In this document: piece by piece, positions 37,330-49,050 of the stretch
Layout: each line of letters begins with the position of its first letter
How positions within the stretch are numbered: the first letter of the stretch is position 1
Assembly: GCA_029204225.1 (NCBI GenBank)
Contig: CM055104.1
Coordinates: 24,443,285-24,507,284, forward strand
Source of the DNA: Diphasiastrum complanatum
Taxonomy: Eukaryota > Streptophyta > Lycopodiopsida > Lycopodiales > Lycopodiaceae
Direction: 5' to 3'
DNA: 64,000 nucleotides
Translations under genes and position numbers: made by a program
Notes under the pieces: model-generated
Told to the model about the DNA's origin: nothing
Databases searched by the model: none
The model's input: only the letters and a program-made list of their open reading frames with translations

Positions 37330-38443
37330 AGGTGTCTGAGACTACCGCAACAGTAGGATTGTGAAGCATTAGGCGTCTTGGACAGCCATGCGATTCTTTG
37401 TCTCTGATAACCATGTTTGTGTGCAAGAGAGTGAGAGAGACAATTGCATTCAATCAAGAACGTAAGGATTGAACAATAGCGAATCTGTATATATATATAT
37501 ATAAGAGAATTGGAACACAATACAATAGCGTTGATAAGTGCGTGCTCTTAATTATAGACTCAAAACAATAGCTACAGTTCTAGATCTCTCTCTCGATGTG
37601 TTTAAATCACTAACTCTGAGGAGCTAGTTACTTAAGACCGTTTTGGTTGTTTGATCACTCTGTGCATATAGATTGTTCAACTCAACAACACCTATCACCC
37701 TTCTCTTCATTCAGATACATATTTATAGTTGTCAAAGTCTTTTGATTTATTGTAATTATAGTTTACAAGATGATTAACAACCGTTTAAACAAGATCCGTA
37801 GATCCATTATTGGAGCGTCATGAAGGAAGAGAAGTACAGAGTAACGTATCCTCCTTATGCATCGTGGTGCAAGGATGTAGGCCGTGATGGCCGTAGTCTG
37901 TCCACAATCGTTTGAACAACCGCTGGTCGTTCGATCAGCTGTTGATCGTTTGCTTTGTAGATGATCGTTTGCTTCCTTCGTTGATAATCGTAAGTGATAA
38001 CTTACGAAGCTTAACGATAAGATGGGTCAACCGTTGTTAGTTGACTTTGTAGGAACTCGTAAATCATCGTCGCTCGTTGACTTCGTTGATAACCATAAGT
38101 AGGTTGCTTAAGTTTAAAAACGGTTGAGGAGAGTTGACTCTGGTCATTCGTAGGAGATCGTAAGAAGGTCACTTGCGATGGTCGACGAGATTTCGCAAGT
38201 ACTCATAGATGGTAGCCTACGAGTTTTAACAACTCCCTTGCAGTTTGTGGGTTGAGTCATGCTTCTCCGTAAACATTGATTTAACGGTTCTCTTCGGTCA
38301 GAGACCGTAGGCTGGCGATAGCTTTGCGGTTCTGACTATTTCTTCCTTTGCGTGTATTTTTGCAGACTGATTCTGAGAGATAGAATTCTTGAGAGTAGAA
38401 GGAGGGTGAAGGGATGAGTAGGAGAAGATTAGAATTCCAACAC
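37330..38443 (-). mobile_element. LTR-like insertion inside the gypsy remnant
   Basis: On the minus strand it begins TGTTGGAATTCTAATC at 38443, a very common start of plant copia LTRs, and ends CTCAGACA at 37330. The flanks carry TATCAG on both sides (37320-37325 and 38445-38450), which could be the target-site duplication if six extra bases belong to the insert. It contains many gatcgtt/acgatcg-like words at 37.9-38.2 kb and no coding sequence. It is probably a solo LTR. Confidence 0.5.
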
Positions 38444-39411
38444 TATCAGGCAATTAGCACAACCAACAAAGAAATCTAGTGAAGGCCATCAAGACTCTGT
38501 ATCACTATTTATGATGAGCCTAGAGGCTATGCCCCAGGAGCCACTACAAGGAGTCTACAGTGATAACATAGAGGTTCTTCTAATGTTCACCCTGGAAGAA
38601 GGTCGAGAATATGAGGACGAAGATTTCCTTCGATATGTAGATATTGATCCTTTCAAGCCCACGCCAAAATCCCAAAGTACTAGATCCACGAAGCCTCTAG
38701 CAAACGGAGATATCATCGAAACAATAGATCCCCACAAGGCAATGCAGTGGTGGGCTGATTGGACATAATAATCGACGGATCCACGACTAGCATCCCAATA
38801 ACCATTAACGATCTCTTGTGAGAATGCATAGACTGGGATCTAGTTGAGGATGAAGCTCTTTATAAGCTTGAAATCTTGCTACGGGATAATAGCATAAAGA
38901 TGGTGAAAGATCCGAACCTTGATCAATGATCAAAGTTACCAACAGATGCCAGTGGAAAAGAGCTAATCACTTTGGATCCCCCACTTGGAGGCTCTCCGAA
39001 GGGAAAAACTCCCATCACCTTTGCTAAAATGGGTATGAAACCATCAAAGACTAACAAGAAACCTGACCGTGCTTTGAGAAGGATAAGAATCAACAACAAC
39101 CAACCCCACCAACCCACTACGAGAATGTAAACCCATGTATAAGGCCAAAACTACTGAGTGGAAGGCCAAGAGCGATAAAAAAGAAACCAAGACCGAGTTG
39201 ATGACCTGACCAGAAACTACAAGATAAAATTTGCCACGATGCTATAGAAGAACCCAAGCCTGTGCATGACATGCCACAATACTTCAAGGATTACGAGATG
39301 GATGAAGTGGTAGTGGTCATGCTCAGAGCAGAGAGAACCCTTAGAAGAAGCCTCCCAAGGAGCCAATGTTGCTAGAACGAAAGAGATAGATTTAGCTGAG
39401 AGAGGAGAGGA
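38444..39411 (+). pseudogene. Coding-like remnant after gypsy protease, unassigned
   Basis: After the insertion a plus frame reads QLAQPTKKSSEGHQDSVSLF and MSLEAMPQEPLQGVYSDNIE to 38768. It then continues in a shifted frame with IIIDGSTTSIPITINDLL, a TGA, ECIDWDLVEDEALYKLEILL and GKELITLDPPLGGSPKGK to about 39129. Later DAIEEPKPVHDMPQYFKDYE (about 39238-39300) is readable. It may be the linker between protease and RT or an extra ORF of the gypsy element. No catalytic motif was found. Several stops could come from CGA. Confidence 0.4.
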
Positions 39412-40106
39412 TGTGAGAAATTGCCAAAAATTGGCAAATATAGCTTGATCAAAAACCATGTAGAATAGTGTAAATTGTGTACACAAGTGGGTCACACACA
39501 TGTGAGGCCATGATGCCACATGGGAAACCCAATCTAGATTAGGTTATTTCAAGTCTATAGGGTTGTTCATGTCATTTTGGGAGTGATTCCTAGGACATAC
39601 ACCTAAGTTTAAGTTAAAAAATGGACCAACTAGTCATTTACTAGGCGTGACTCTAGGAATTATGCTAGGGTTGCAAATAAGGGCAAGAGATCCAAATTAA
39701 CTTTCTTATTACATGCTAGAAATCCACCTAACTTCACAATGGAGGTCACTTTTGCTATGTATTCCAAACTCCCATAGTGAGAAGATAGATTATTTTTGGA
39801 GCTCATTGGCAATCTCGAGCTACTCCACATTGTAAGTTGAGTTTTTGTGATCCAAATGCAACCAAATCAATTTGTACTTGATTCTCTGATTGCAGGCTGT
39901 ACTGAAGCCTATAGTACACATGTTCCAAGTCGGATTTAGTGATTGATCAATGTTATTGATAGTTCCTGCTTGTTGATTGTGAAATTGCCAATCTAGATCA
40001 ACTTTTTTTGTGTCTAGTTTTTTGATAGGGTGTAAAGCAAGCATCCAATCACTCTTGTGGATCTTTTGTAGATCCATTTATGGTCCTAAAGTACAGTACT
40101 TTCACA
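39412..40106 (+). mobile_element. Copia LTR (5' type, followed by PBS)
   Basis: A 695-base segment starting TGTGAGAAATTGCC and ending TACTTTCACA, directly followed by a perfect primer-binding site. Its start resembles the LTR at 28878. Upstream it is flanked by gagagaggagagga, which looks like a polypurine tract although this is a 5' LTR by its PBS. Confidence 0.75.
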
Positions 40107-40118
40107 TGGTATCAGAGC
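40107..40118 (+). other. Primer-binding site (initiator Met tRNA)
   Basis: TGGTATCAGAGC, an exact match to the plant initiator-Met tRNA primer site used by copia elements, contiguous with the CA end of the LTR. Confidence 0.9.
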
Positions 40119-40975
40119 CAAGTACAAGAGCATAATACATTGATGTAATGCAAATCCATTTTTAGCAAGTTTTGGTTCTAAAAACTAGTATTGAGAGGGC
40201 GGGCTAGAATCTACATTTTGGTGAGGGAATTTGATCTTAAACTTGATAGGCATCCAAATCCGTACTTTCCACATGTGTGGGCACCTCTGAACCTACATTT
40301 AATGCATGATATTCATTTGATACATAAAAATCCAATTTGTGAGGCCTAGAAGTCAAATTTGAGGTAATCAAGACAAAGTGAAACCTTTGTGATTTTTAGG
40401 TCCAAATCAAAACCAATTTTTTTCAACATTGTTTTGTAGAAACCTTCCAAAGAGTTCTTTTGAATCAAGATCAAAGGGATCTTGCTACTTGAATCTTTGT
40501 GTATTTCAAGTAAGCTGGAAAAATTCTAGAAAAGAACTTAGGGAGGGTCGAGGAGCTCAATCTACTTTGTGTTCATTGATTTTCTCAAGAGTAGTCAATA
40601 GAGTGAAAAATTTGCAAGTAATCTAGCTTCAAATCTCTTTTGATTTACCAGCTCTCAAGGAGAGAGTGAATTAGACCTAAGTGAGTCTAGAAGTAGTGTT
40701 TGGATCTCAGAAAGTTGATTTTTAGCTCAAGCTTGAGTGCTTTATTCTTGGTGAATTAGGCAAGGCAAATTTTCCAAGCATTATTGACATTTTTGAGGAT
40801 AGTGAAATAGATAGTGATCAAGACCTTTGTGGATCTTGATATAACTTTGTGTAAGTCACTATAAGGATGGGAAAAACCTTGGTTTTCACCTCTAATCACA
40901 ACTCACATGTGTGTACTCGTTTACCACAATATTTTCTCCATGGAAGCTAGTGGAAGGAAGAATGAGTCAAGGCAA
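40119..40975 (+). other. Copia leader and short gag start
   Basis: The untranslated leader includes a segment (40182-40275) shared with 24571-24665. A gag-like ATG occurs at 40867 in a context (gtcactataaggATGGG) like the gag start at 25216 (gtcactagtaagATGGG). The frame that follows is short and stops near 40951. At about 40975 the sequence switches to a different copia element. Confidence 0.55.
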
Positions 40976-40984
40976 GACATCCCA

Positions 40985-41535
40985 TGAGGTGTCGATAGGC
41001 CCTAAGCCTTCTGTGAAGAACCTAAGAGTGTTCGGATGCGTTGCCTACATGTAGATCTTAAAAGACACGAGGAAGAAATTGGACTTCCAAGGTCTCAAGA
41101 CCATTTTGATTGGATATACTTCATCTGATAATACATACAAGTTGTATAATCTTGATACCCAGCAAATCTTGTATAGCTGGGATACAATCTTTATCGAGGA
41201 TCAGTTCGTCGACATCAAAGGCAAGGATATTGCTCCAGGAGAACCTTCATCACCTGCCATTGACATGACAATCCAAGCTTCTGGCTCAGGCGTGTCCATT
41301 GTTGACCCACTACTTGACAACGAGTTAGATGAAGACATTGCTGCTACCCAACAACAAGTCCCAGGAGTGGTTCATCAGTCAAATCCTCCCAGAAGATCAA
41401 GCCGAGTGCACACACAGCCCACAAGGTATACTCCTGAGTCTGCATGTCTCTTGATACAGGAACTGACAATAGTCGAAGAGGCACTCAACCAACCAAACTC
41501 TGATCTCTGGAGAGAAGCTATTCCTCTCTGATCAA
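40985..41535 (+). pseudogene. Copia integrase end and linker
   Basis: Reads KPSVKNLRVFGCVAYM, a stop, then DTRKKLDFQGLKTILIGYTS and YKLYNLDTQQILYSWDTIF, the standard region after the copia integrase core (FGC-x-AY ... GY-x-S ... Y-x-v). A Pro/Ser/Thr-rich linker with RRSSRVHTQPTRY and an end resembling the start of the RT region (LNQPNSDLWREAI) follow. The integrase core itself is missing, cut at the 40975 junction. Confidence 0.8.
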
Positions 41536-42650
41536 GAACCAGACATGGTCACTAGTCGAAGCTTCTATTGGCTGCAATATCAATGATTGCAAATGGATCT
41601 TTAAGACCAAATACAATGCCAATGGAGAAATTGATCGAAGGAAGGCAAGACTGGTAGCACGAGGATTCACTCAGATCCCCAACGTCGACTACAACGAGAC
41701 TTTCAGTTCAGTAGTCAAGCATTCGTCAATCCGAGCCCTCCTATCTTATGCTGTAGCTGCCAACCTCGAAGTGTATCAACTTGATGTACAATTAGCTTAT
41801 CTGAATGGAGTTATACAAGAAGACATCTACATGATCCAACTCGAAGGATACATTCTAGAAGGTATGAAGAATCGTGTCTGTAAACTCCATAAAGCACTCT
41901 ACGGCTTGGAACAGTCTTTCAGAGCTTGGTTTTAGAGGATCAACACATTTCTCATTAAACCAGGTTTCAAACCAAGCACTGCTAATTGCAACGTCTATTC
42001 CAAGTCAGTGCAACAATCGAGTCATTATCATCACCTTATATGTGGATGATACGTTGTTTTTCAACAACGATACAAATTTGGTTAAGGATTCTAAGCGGAT
42101 GATGTTTTCAGAGTTCGACATGACTGATCTGGATGAAGCTCACTTCTGTCTGAGCATTCACATCCACAGAGACAGAGTGAGACGATTGATTTTATCACTC
42201 AACAAAGGTACCTTCACAATGTTCTTGATAGATACAATCTAATGAATTGTAAATTAGCTCACTCACTGATGGATCCAAGCCTGCATTTGTCAAAGGACCA
42301 ATGTCTCCAGACCAAGCAAGAAGAGGAGCAGATGAGAGAGTATCCTTATCGATCGATACTTGGATCTCTCATGTACGAAATGGTCTGTACAAGACCAGAC
42401 ATCTCTTTTGCAGTAAGCTCACTTAGCTGCCTTACTGGCCAATCCTAGCCTTTTCACTCTAGGAGTAAGCACATTGAAATCAGATATCACTACATCAGAG
42501 ACAAGGTTCTCAACAAGGAGGTGAGCTTAACGTACTGTAGAATGTAGGACATGGTTGCGGATATATTTACGAAGGCATTAAGTATTAATGCAAACAACAA
42601 GTTTTATGCATTGCTTAGTCTGAAGATTCAGGCATTCACGGATCTAGATT
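41536..42650 (+). pseudogene. Copia reverse transcriptase and RNase H, decayed
   Basis: Motifs in order: KNQTWSLVEA, CKWIFKTKYNANGEIDRRKA and RLVARGFTQIP (about 41590-41680), then YQLDVQLAYLNGVIQEDIYM (41775-41835), KLHKALYGLEQSFRAWF (41883-41935) and the polymerase site YVDDTL (about 42038-42055). Then comes EYPYRSILGSLMYEMVCTRPDISFA (42340-42415, written here in part). The RNase H is mostly deleted: only SRSKHIEIRYHYIRDKVL and DMVADIFTKALS remain (42465-42580). Shifts occur near 41935 and 42055. Reverse transcriptase would copy element RNA to cDNA; this copy cannot. Confidence 0.87.
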
Positions 42651-43430
42651 AAGGGAGAGGTATTGGATTTATCTCCTTTACTCTCCTAAATCCTATGTTA
42701 ATCTCCCTCCATTCATGATGTTGCATTTTTACTCATGTTGTCGCACAGTCTGCATATTTACATGTAAAATAAGACAGACGAATAAAACACGACTGTCTGC
42801 ATAAATACAAGTAAATTTTCACAGGCGAAAAAGGCAAAAAACGTAACATTTGTATTTTTACACGTGATTTGTGGCAGGTGCCCTATAAAATGCTGAAGGT
42901 GCCCTTACAAAAAAACGAAGACACCCTATAAATCAAATCTTAAGGCATTTGTCAGAGTGTTGCATTTTTTGCATCTTCACCAACGTTCATTTTAGCGAAG
43001 GCTGACGTTGCGGCCTTCTTACACTCATCCCATGCAACTGTGCAAACAGATTTGACAACGACAGCAGCCACCCACGATCTCCCACAGACATTTTGTGGCA
43101 GTGCCCTATAAAATGCTGAAGGTGCCCTTACAAAAAAACGAAGACACCCTATAAATCAAATCTTAAGGCATTTGTCAGAGTGTTGCATTTTTTGCATCTT
43201 CACCAACGTTCATTTTAGCGAAGGCTGACGTTGCGGCCTTCTTACACTCATCCCATGCAACTGTGCAAACAGATTTGACAACGACAGCAGCCACCCACGA
43301 TCTCCCACAGACATCACATCCACTTTGTACTTTCTTCATCTGCACACCTATAAATTTATGTATATATATTGAATACCCTTCGCGTATTTTGGATGTAAGA
43401 GAAACAAGAACAAACATAATAGCATCAGAA
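42651..43430 (+). mobile_element. Copia 3' LTR with polypurine tract
   Basis: aagggagagg at 42651-42660 is the polypurine tract. The LTR begins TATTGGATTTATC at 42661, probably from an original TGTTGGATT with one change. A 223-bp internal duplication and two TATA-like ccctataaaatg words lie inside. The end is uncertain, placed near 43430. Confidence 0.65.
42869..43314. repeat. 223-bp tandem duplication inside the LTR
   Basis: Copy one (42869-43091) and copy two (43093-43314) are identical by eye apart from one G (gtggcaggtgcc against gtggcagtgcc). Each carries ccctataaaatg and ccctataaatc, so the LTR promoter region may be doubled. The identity contrasts with the decay of the neighbouring coding sequence. 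Confidence 0.95.
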
Positions 43431-44094
43431 GCTTATCAGAAATAGACGAAGTAGATGCTTTTGCGCATCAGTTCTTTGTATTGTCAGCAATAGGTTTATT
43501 CCTTTCACAAATTGGATTAGCTTTGTGAAGCACGTGCTATTGTCTTGTGCTCACTAGCATTATTGGCCTGTATATTTTGCTCTACTTAATCTGATAACAG
43601 CTCTGTTTGTTCCGCGTTCAGATTTGTGTCAATATTGCTATGCTTTTCTACATTCTATCTGACTCTCTTATTGCTTAATCTGGTAGTCTGTTCTTAGCGA
43701 ATTATTATTAGTCTAGCTGTTCGTGACTAATATTTAGTCTTGCCTTTCATGACTAATTCGCGACTGATTATCAGTTGAGCTCAGTCTAGCTCTCCGCGAA
43801 TCATTCGAGACAAATAATTTGTTAAGCTGTTCGTGAGAAATTATCTTTCTGATGTTTTGTTGCTTAAAGTTTGGCTACGTAATCAGATCAAACGTGATTT
43901 CTATCACTAAACGTTCTGTTTGTGTCTGATAGACATAGTTATGCTTAGGGAAAGAGTGAGGTAGCTCATTCCGCTGTGCATGAATACTTTTCGTTCGAGT
44001 TCATTTATTTTTCGAGTTTCGAGTTCGTTTCTTTTTGTGTTCATTTCTTTTTGAGCTATTATCATTTCTCACACTCACACACCCTCTTTCTCCA
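43431..44094. other. Sequence between copia LTR and gypsy integrase
   Basis: No coding sequence. Words such as gctgttcgtga (43717, 43824), gactaatatttagtc and gactaattcgcgactg recur, suggesting a degenerate repeat or an LTR tail. The stretch 43990-44060 has repeated tttcgagttc/ttcatttctttt. Confidence 0.35.
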
Positions 44095-45007
44095 ACATAA
44101 AATAGTTGTTCGCAAAGGGAAACCATACTATTTGGCCGATCACCTCTCACGGATCCGCAATGTTCTTGACTCAATATTATTGTAGCCACTGACTACTTGG
44201 CCAAATGGGTAGAAGCCAAGGTGGTGAAGAAGGTTGATGCCAACTCCACTACTAAATTCCTATATGAAAACATCCTAGATCGTTTTGAGTGCCCACTTGA
44301 GCTTATGAGTGATCGCGGAACACATTTCCTATACGAGACTATCACTCACCTGTTTATTCTCTTATCTGGTTGTCCATAGAAAGAGTACACCCTATTACCC
44401 ACGTTGCAACGGACAAGTAGAATTATCGAACAAGATCCTCTGCGGAATTAAAACGAAGATCGTTGAAGCTTTGCGATCAGATTGGAAACATAACCTTCGT
44501 GTAGCTTTATGGGCTTTCAAAACCACATTTGAAGTGAGTACTAGACAAACTCCATTTGTGATGGTAAATGGACAAGAAGCCATAATGCCTGCTGAGTTTG
44601 TTGTTCCAAGTCTGAGAGTCGCCATTGTTGAACGACTTAGTATAGAAGAATCCACCAACAGAAGATTAGAGAACCTTCTCCAACTTCCTAAAACTTGCGT
44701 CCTAGCGCTTCACGCCCTAGCTGTAGAGAAACAATGAGGGAAAGCCTGGCAAGATCAGAATATCAAGACCAAGGATCTTGTCAAGGGAGAATTGGCCCTA
44801 TTATACAATGCCAATGCACATAAAGACAAGCTTAAGTTTCAGGGAGAAGGACCGTACAAGGTAGTAGATATCTAACCTAATGGCGCAGTCATTCTCACCG
44901 ACTGGCAAGGCAAATTGCTCAATAGGCCCATCAACGGCAGCAGGTTGCATCACTGCTACTCCACCGATGTTGAGCTCAGGGATGTGCCAGAAGAGCCATC
45001 CTCGTGA
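44095..45007 (+). pseudogene. Ty3/gypsy integrase, internally deleted
   Basis: The start VVRKGKPYYLADHLSRI is the end of gypsy RNase H/linker. It jumps directly to ATDYLAKWVEAKVVKK in the integrase core near 44183, so the zinc-binding domain is deleted. The catalytic residues follow in order: Asp in ATDY, Asp in LMSDRGTHF (44304-44330) and, after a shift near 44375, Glu in NGQVELSNK (44410-44435). Then come LWAFKTTFEVSTRQTPF, NGQEAIMPAEF and the C-terminal part KDLVKGELALLY, LKFQGEGPYKVVDI, PNGAVIL (44770-44895). Stops at 44735 and 44873 fit CGA or CAA to TGA or TAA changes. Confidence 0.85.
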
Positions 45008-45587
45008 TTCTCTTCTGCTCACGATGAATCATCGACATCCCATTAGCTAGCCTAGGTAGGAGCAGCTAGTCGTGTTAGGTTTAGTTTACCTGGACAGATA
45101 GATTAGATAGTTGACGACTCGGATAGAAGGTAGAATAGATTAGTAAAATCTTAGCAATAGTTTAGATCTAGATCCTTAGGAGTTAGGAATTAGATTTTTA
45201 GCATCCCGATTAGATCTAGAATAGCTAGATAGATTAGATAGCTAGATCCAATAGTTAATTTAGATTAGTTCTACTTAGCTAGTTAGATAGTTTTAGCTTA
45301 GAAAGAGCGAATAGAAAATTTGCAAGCCTAGTTAGTTTCGAGCTGGATGACCCTGACCTAGAAGCTAGGATTAATTTCGGAAGTCCGATTAGATCTAGGA
45401 ATTACAATCCGTTAGAGTAGGTTTTAGATCAATTAGCCTTAGAGTAACAGATCAAGACGCATAGACTAGGATAGTTATTGACCATGACCCTTATGTAGCT
45501 TAGATAGGATAGGGTAGGCCAGATTATAATTCATTTGGTAGTTGATCCCAGTTCAAATAGATCTGTTAGTTAGGACTAGTTAGAGGG
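45008..45587. other. TAGAT-rich sequence downstream of gypsy integrase
   Basis: Words such as tagatagat, gattagatag and tagatctag recur irregularly through 45090-45560. It probably represents the gypsy 3' untranslated part. No coding sequence. agttagaggg at 45579-45588 could be a weak polypurine tract next to the duplication that follows. Confidence 0.4.
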
Positions 45588-47850
45588 TGAGCTCCAACAA
45601 AGTCTCAACTCCCCTTCCTGGAATATTGTCCTGGCGTGCACCTTGGCATGCCAGCGCCCTGGAGACTAGGGTCAGTCACACACTTAAAATGTAACCTTCT
45701 CAAATTTATTAATAAAGTGGGATTTTTCTCAAGCTGACTCTGATTACCTTCTGGGTTTCAGTGTTCGGTAAAAATGCCAGTTGTAAAGCCACTTCAAATC
45801 TTTTTGATTTGGAATATAGCTGAGTGTCGTATTACTAGACACCAACGGTATGCCATTGGGACCATTCGGTCCGAGACACCAACGGTACGTTGTCAGGACC
45901 ATTCGATCCAAAAACTAGTTGTCATTAAATCTGTCGCGGCTTGTGGTTCTAAGTGTTCCTTGCATGAATGTAAATTGGTTAAGCTCTTGGAGAGCGGCTC
46001 TAACCTATTGGATGAATTGGATGGCATACTTGGGTGAAAGTTACATGTTTGTGGTTGTTCAGTCTAGCATGGTGCCATGTTGGCTTTCAACACTACTGAC
46101 AAAACTTTGAGTTGGTTAAGTCTGATGTAAGTCAAACGACTTGCTTGGAATGGATGTTACTCATTTGTAACAAAGCTTTGAGTTAGTTAAGTTTGATGTA
46201 AGTCAGGCAGATTGCTTAGAGAGAAGACACCCACATAGGGACCCCCGATCTTGCATGGCACCAAGTTGGATCTCAATGTTGGTTTCAGAACTTCAAGTTG
46301 GTTAAGTCTGATATTTGTTGGCGAGTTGGCTACTTGTATTTCGAGTGGGTTCGGACGACAAATGTTGAAAGCCAAGAAGCTAAGTCATGGTTCTCGGCTC
46401 CCTTTGGGATGCTTGCATTACAGAAGACAAAGGAGAGAAACTTAGGTTCATGAGGGGAAAGGCCAAGTTCAGTCCTAAGTTGGGAAAGGCTAAGGGAATA
46501 AATCAAGTTTATAATATGGTCCCAAATAATAGAATAAGAAAGAAGACCAGATAAAATCAAGAAAGTAAGATTGGGTGTTGGGACCACTAGAGGAGGGGAA
46601 GGGGGAAAGAGTAGAAATCATCATGAGTGCCCATAGCTGAGGATAAGTGAAAACAATGACTTCCTAGAGAGAGAAAAGAGTGTTTTACCAGCTTGGTCTA
46701 AGCACGTTATATGAGTGGAGGTGGCAAATCCCACCATAACTATAGGGGGATGCGGGTTGTGACTTAGGGCGAGCTCTAACAAAGTCTCAACTCCCCTTCC
46801 TGGAATGTTGTCCTAGTGCATCCCGGTGCGTACCTTGGCATACCAGTGCTCCGGAGACTAGGGTCAGTCACACACTTGAAATATAACCTTCTCAAATTTA
46901 TAAATAAAGTGGAATTTTTTTCAAGCTGGCTTTGATTACCTTCTAAATTTCAGTGTTCAGTAAAAATGCCAGTTGTAAGGCCATTTCAAATCTTTTTGAT
47001 CAGGCACATAGCTGAGTGTCTTATTCCTAGACACCAGCGATATGCCGTTGGGACCATTCGGTCCGAGACACCAACGGTATGCTGTCAAGACCATTCGGTC
47101 CAAAAACTGGTTGTCATTAAATCTGTCGTGGCTTGTGGTTCTAAGTGTTAATTGCATGAATGTAAATTGGTTAAGCTCTTGGAGAACGACTTTAATCTAT
47201 TGGCTGAATTGGATGGCTTGCTTGGGTGAAAGTTACATGTTTGTGGTTGTTCAGTCTAGGATGCTGCCATGTTGGCTTCCAGCACTCTTGACAAATCTTT
47301 GAGTTGGTTAAGTCTGATGTAAGCCAAACGACTTGCTTGGAATGGATGTTACTCATTTGTAACAAAGCTTTGAGCTAGTTAAATTTGATGTAAGTCAGGC
47401 AAATTGCTTAGAGGGAAGTCACCCACATCGAGACCCCCGATCTGGCATGGCACTAGGTTTTGTTGGACAATGTTGGTTTCAGAACTTCAAGTTGGTTAAG
47501 TCTGATCTTTGTTGGTGAGTTGGCTACTTGTATATCAAGTGGGTCCGGACAACAAATGTTGAAAGCCAAGAAGCTAAGTCATGGTTCTCGGCTCCATTTG
47601 GGATGCTTGCATTACAGAAGACAAAGGAGAGAAACTTAGATTCATGAGGGAGAAGGCCAAGTTCAGTCCTAAGTTGGGAAAGGCTGAGGAAATAAATCAA
47701 GTTTATAATATGGTCCTAGATAATAGAAAAAGAAAGAAGACCAGATAAAATCAAGAAAGTAAGACTGGGAATTGGGACCACTAGAGGAGGAGAGAGGAGA
47801 AAGGGTAGAAATCATCATGAGCGCCCATAGCTGAGGATAAGTGAATTTAA
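45588..47850. repeat. 1.19-kb tandem duplication of unknown origin
   Basis: Copy one starts gagctccaacaaagtctcaa near 45590 and copy two gagctctaacaaagtctcaa near 46771. Corresponding points (atgccagttgtaa at 45774 and 46966) are 1192 bases apart and similarity continues to about 46655 and 47845. Identity is roughly 90 percent by eye, many differences being C/T or G/A. Each copy has an aataaagtgg word (45711, 46903). There is no long open frame, so it could be LTR-plus-internal sequence of a non-autonomous element or a satellite-like unit. Confidence 0.85.
45832..45912. repeat. Short 47-bp-spaced motif repeat within the unit
   Basis: agacaccaacggtatgcc followed by gggaccattcggtcc occurs at about 45838 and again from about 45874 as agacaccaacggtacg, caggaccattcgatcc, period 36. 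The same pair is present in the second large copy at about 47029-47105. Confidence 0.75.
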
Positions 47851-47867
47851 TGTGAATATGTCTATAA

Positions 47868-48480
<613 letters not shown>

Positions 48481-49050
48481 AAAGAAGCGACATCACAGAA
48501 GATAAAATAATGAAAGGAAAGAGAGGAATTGAGCTTATGGATATGGTAGATGAGCAGCTCTCTGGCAATAATGAAGAGATGAAGGAAAAAGAGGCATCCT
48601 TGTCCAATGCCACCAGAAATAAGAAAGGAGGGTGGAAGGACTCCCTAAATACTCAATCTTAGTGATGGTGTTGGAGAACTTCATGAAGTAAAATATGACA
48701 ATGTCGAAACATGTGCAAGTTCTAAGTGGAATCAACATCTCAATTACCAGATTTGTGCTATGGATGGAAAATCTGAGATATGAGAATTGCAAAAGTGAAC
48801 TGGATAAAAGAGTTATAAAATCTATCCTTGTAAACTAGACCATCATATGTTGACTTGCAATACTCTCTGTGAATCAAAATAGACATCCATGAGAAAAATA
48901 GATGGGAAATTAGAATGTAGTATGTACAAATAGGGGCAATCAAAAAACATAAAAATAAAGAAGACATAAAAAATAAAAATAAAAATAAAAATAAATCTAC
49001 ATAAATGAGTAAAAAATGTAATATAAATATATACAAAAGTGATGTTACAG
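48481..49050. other. Unassigned AT-rich sequence
   Basis: No gene recognised. A plus frame at 48459-48662 is Lys/Glu-rich and matches nothing I know. A short (AAAAT)n stretch lies at 48969-48994. Confidence 0.4.

Noticed and set aside
45008-45580. Satellite DNA of TAGAT units
   Set aside because: The words recur irregularly with no constant period, so I describe it only as TAGAT-rich.
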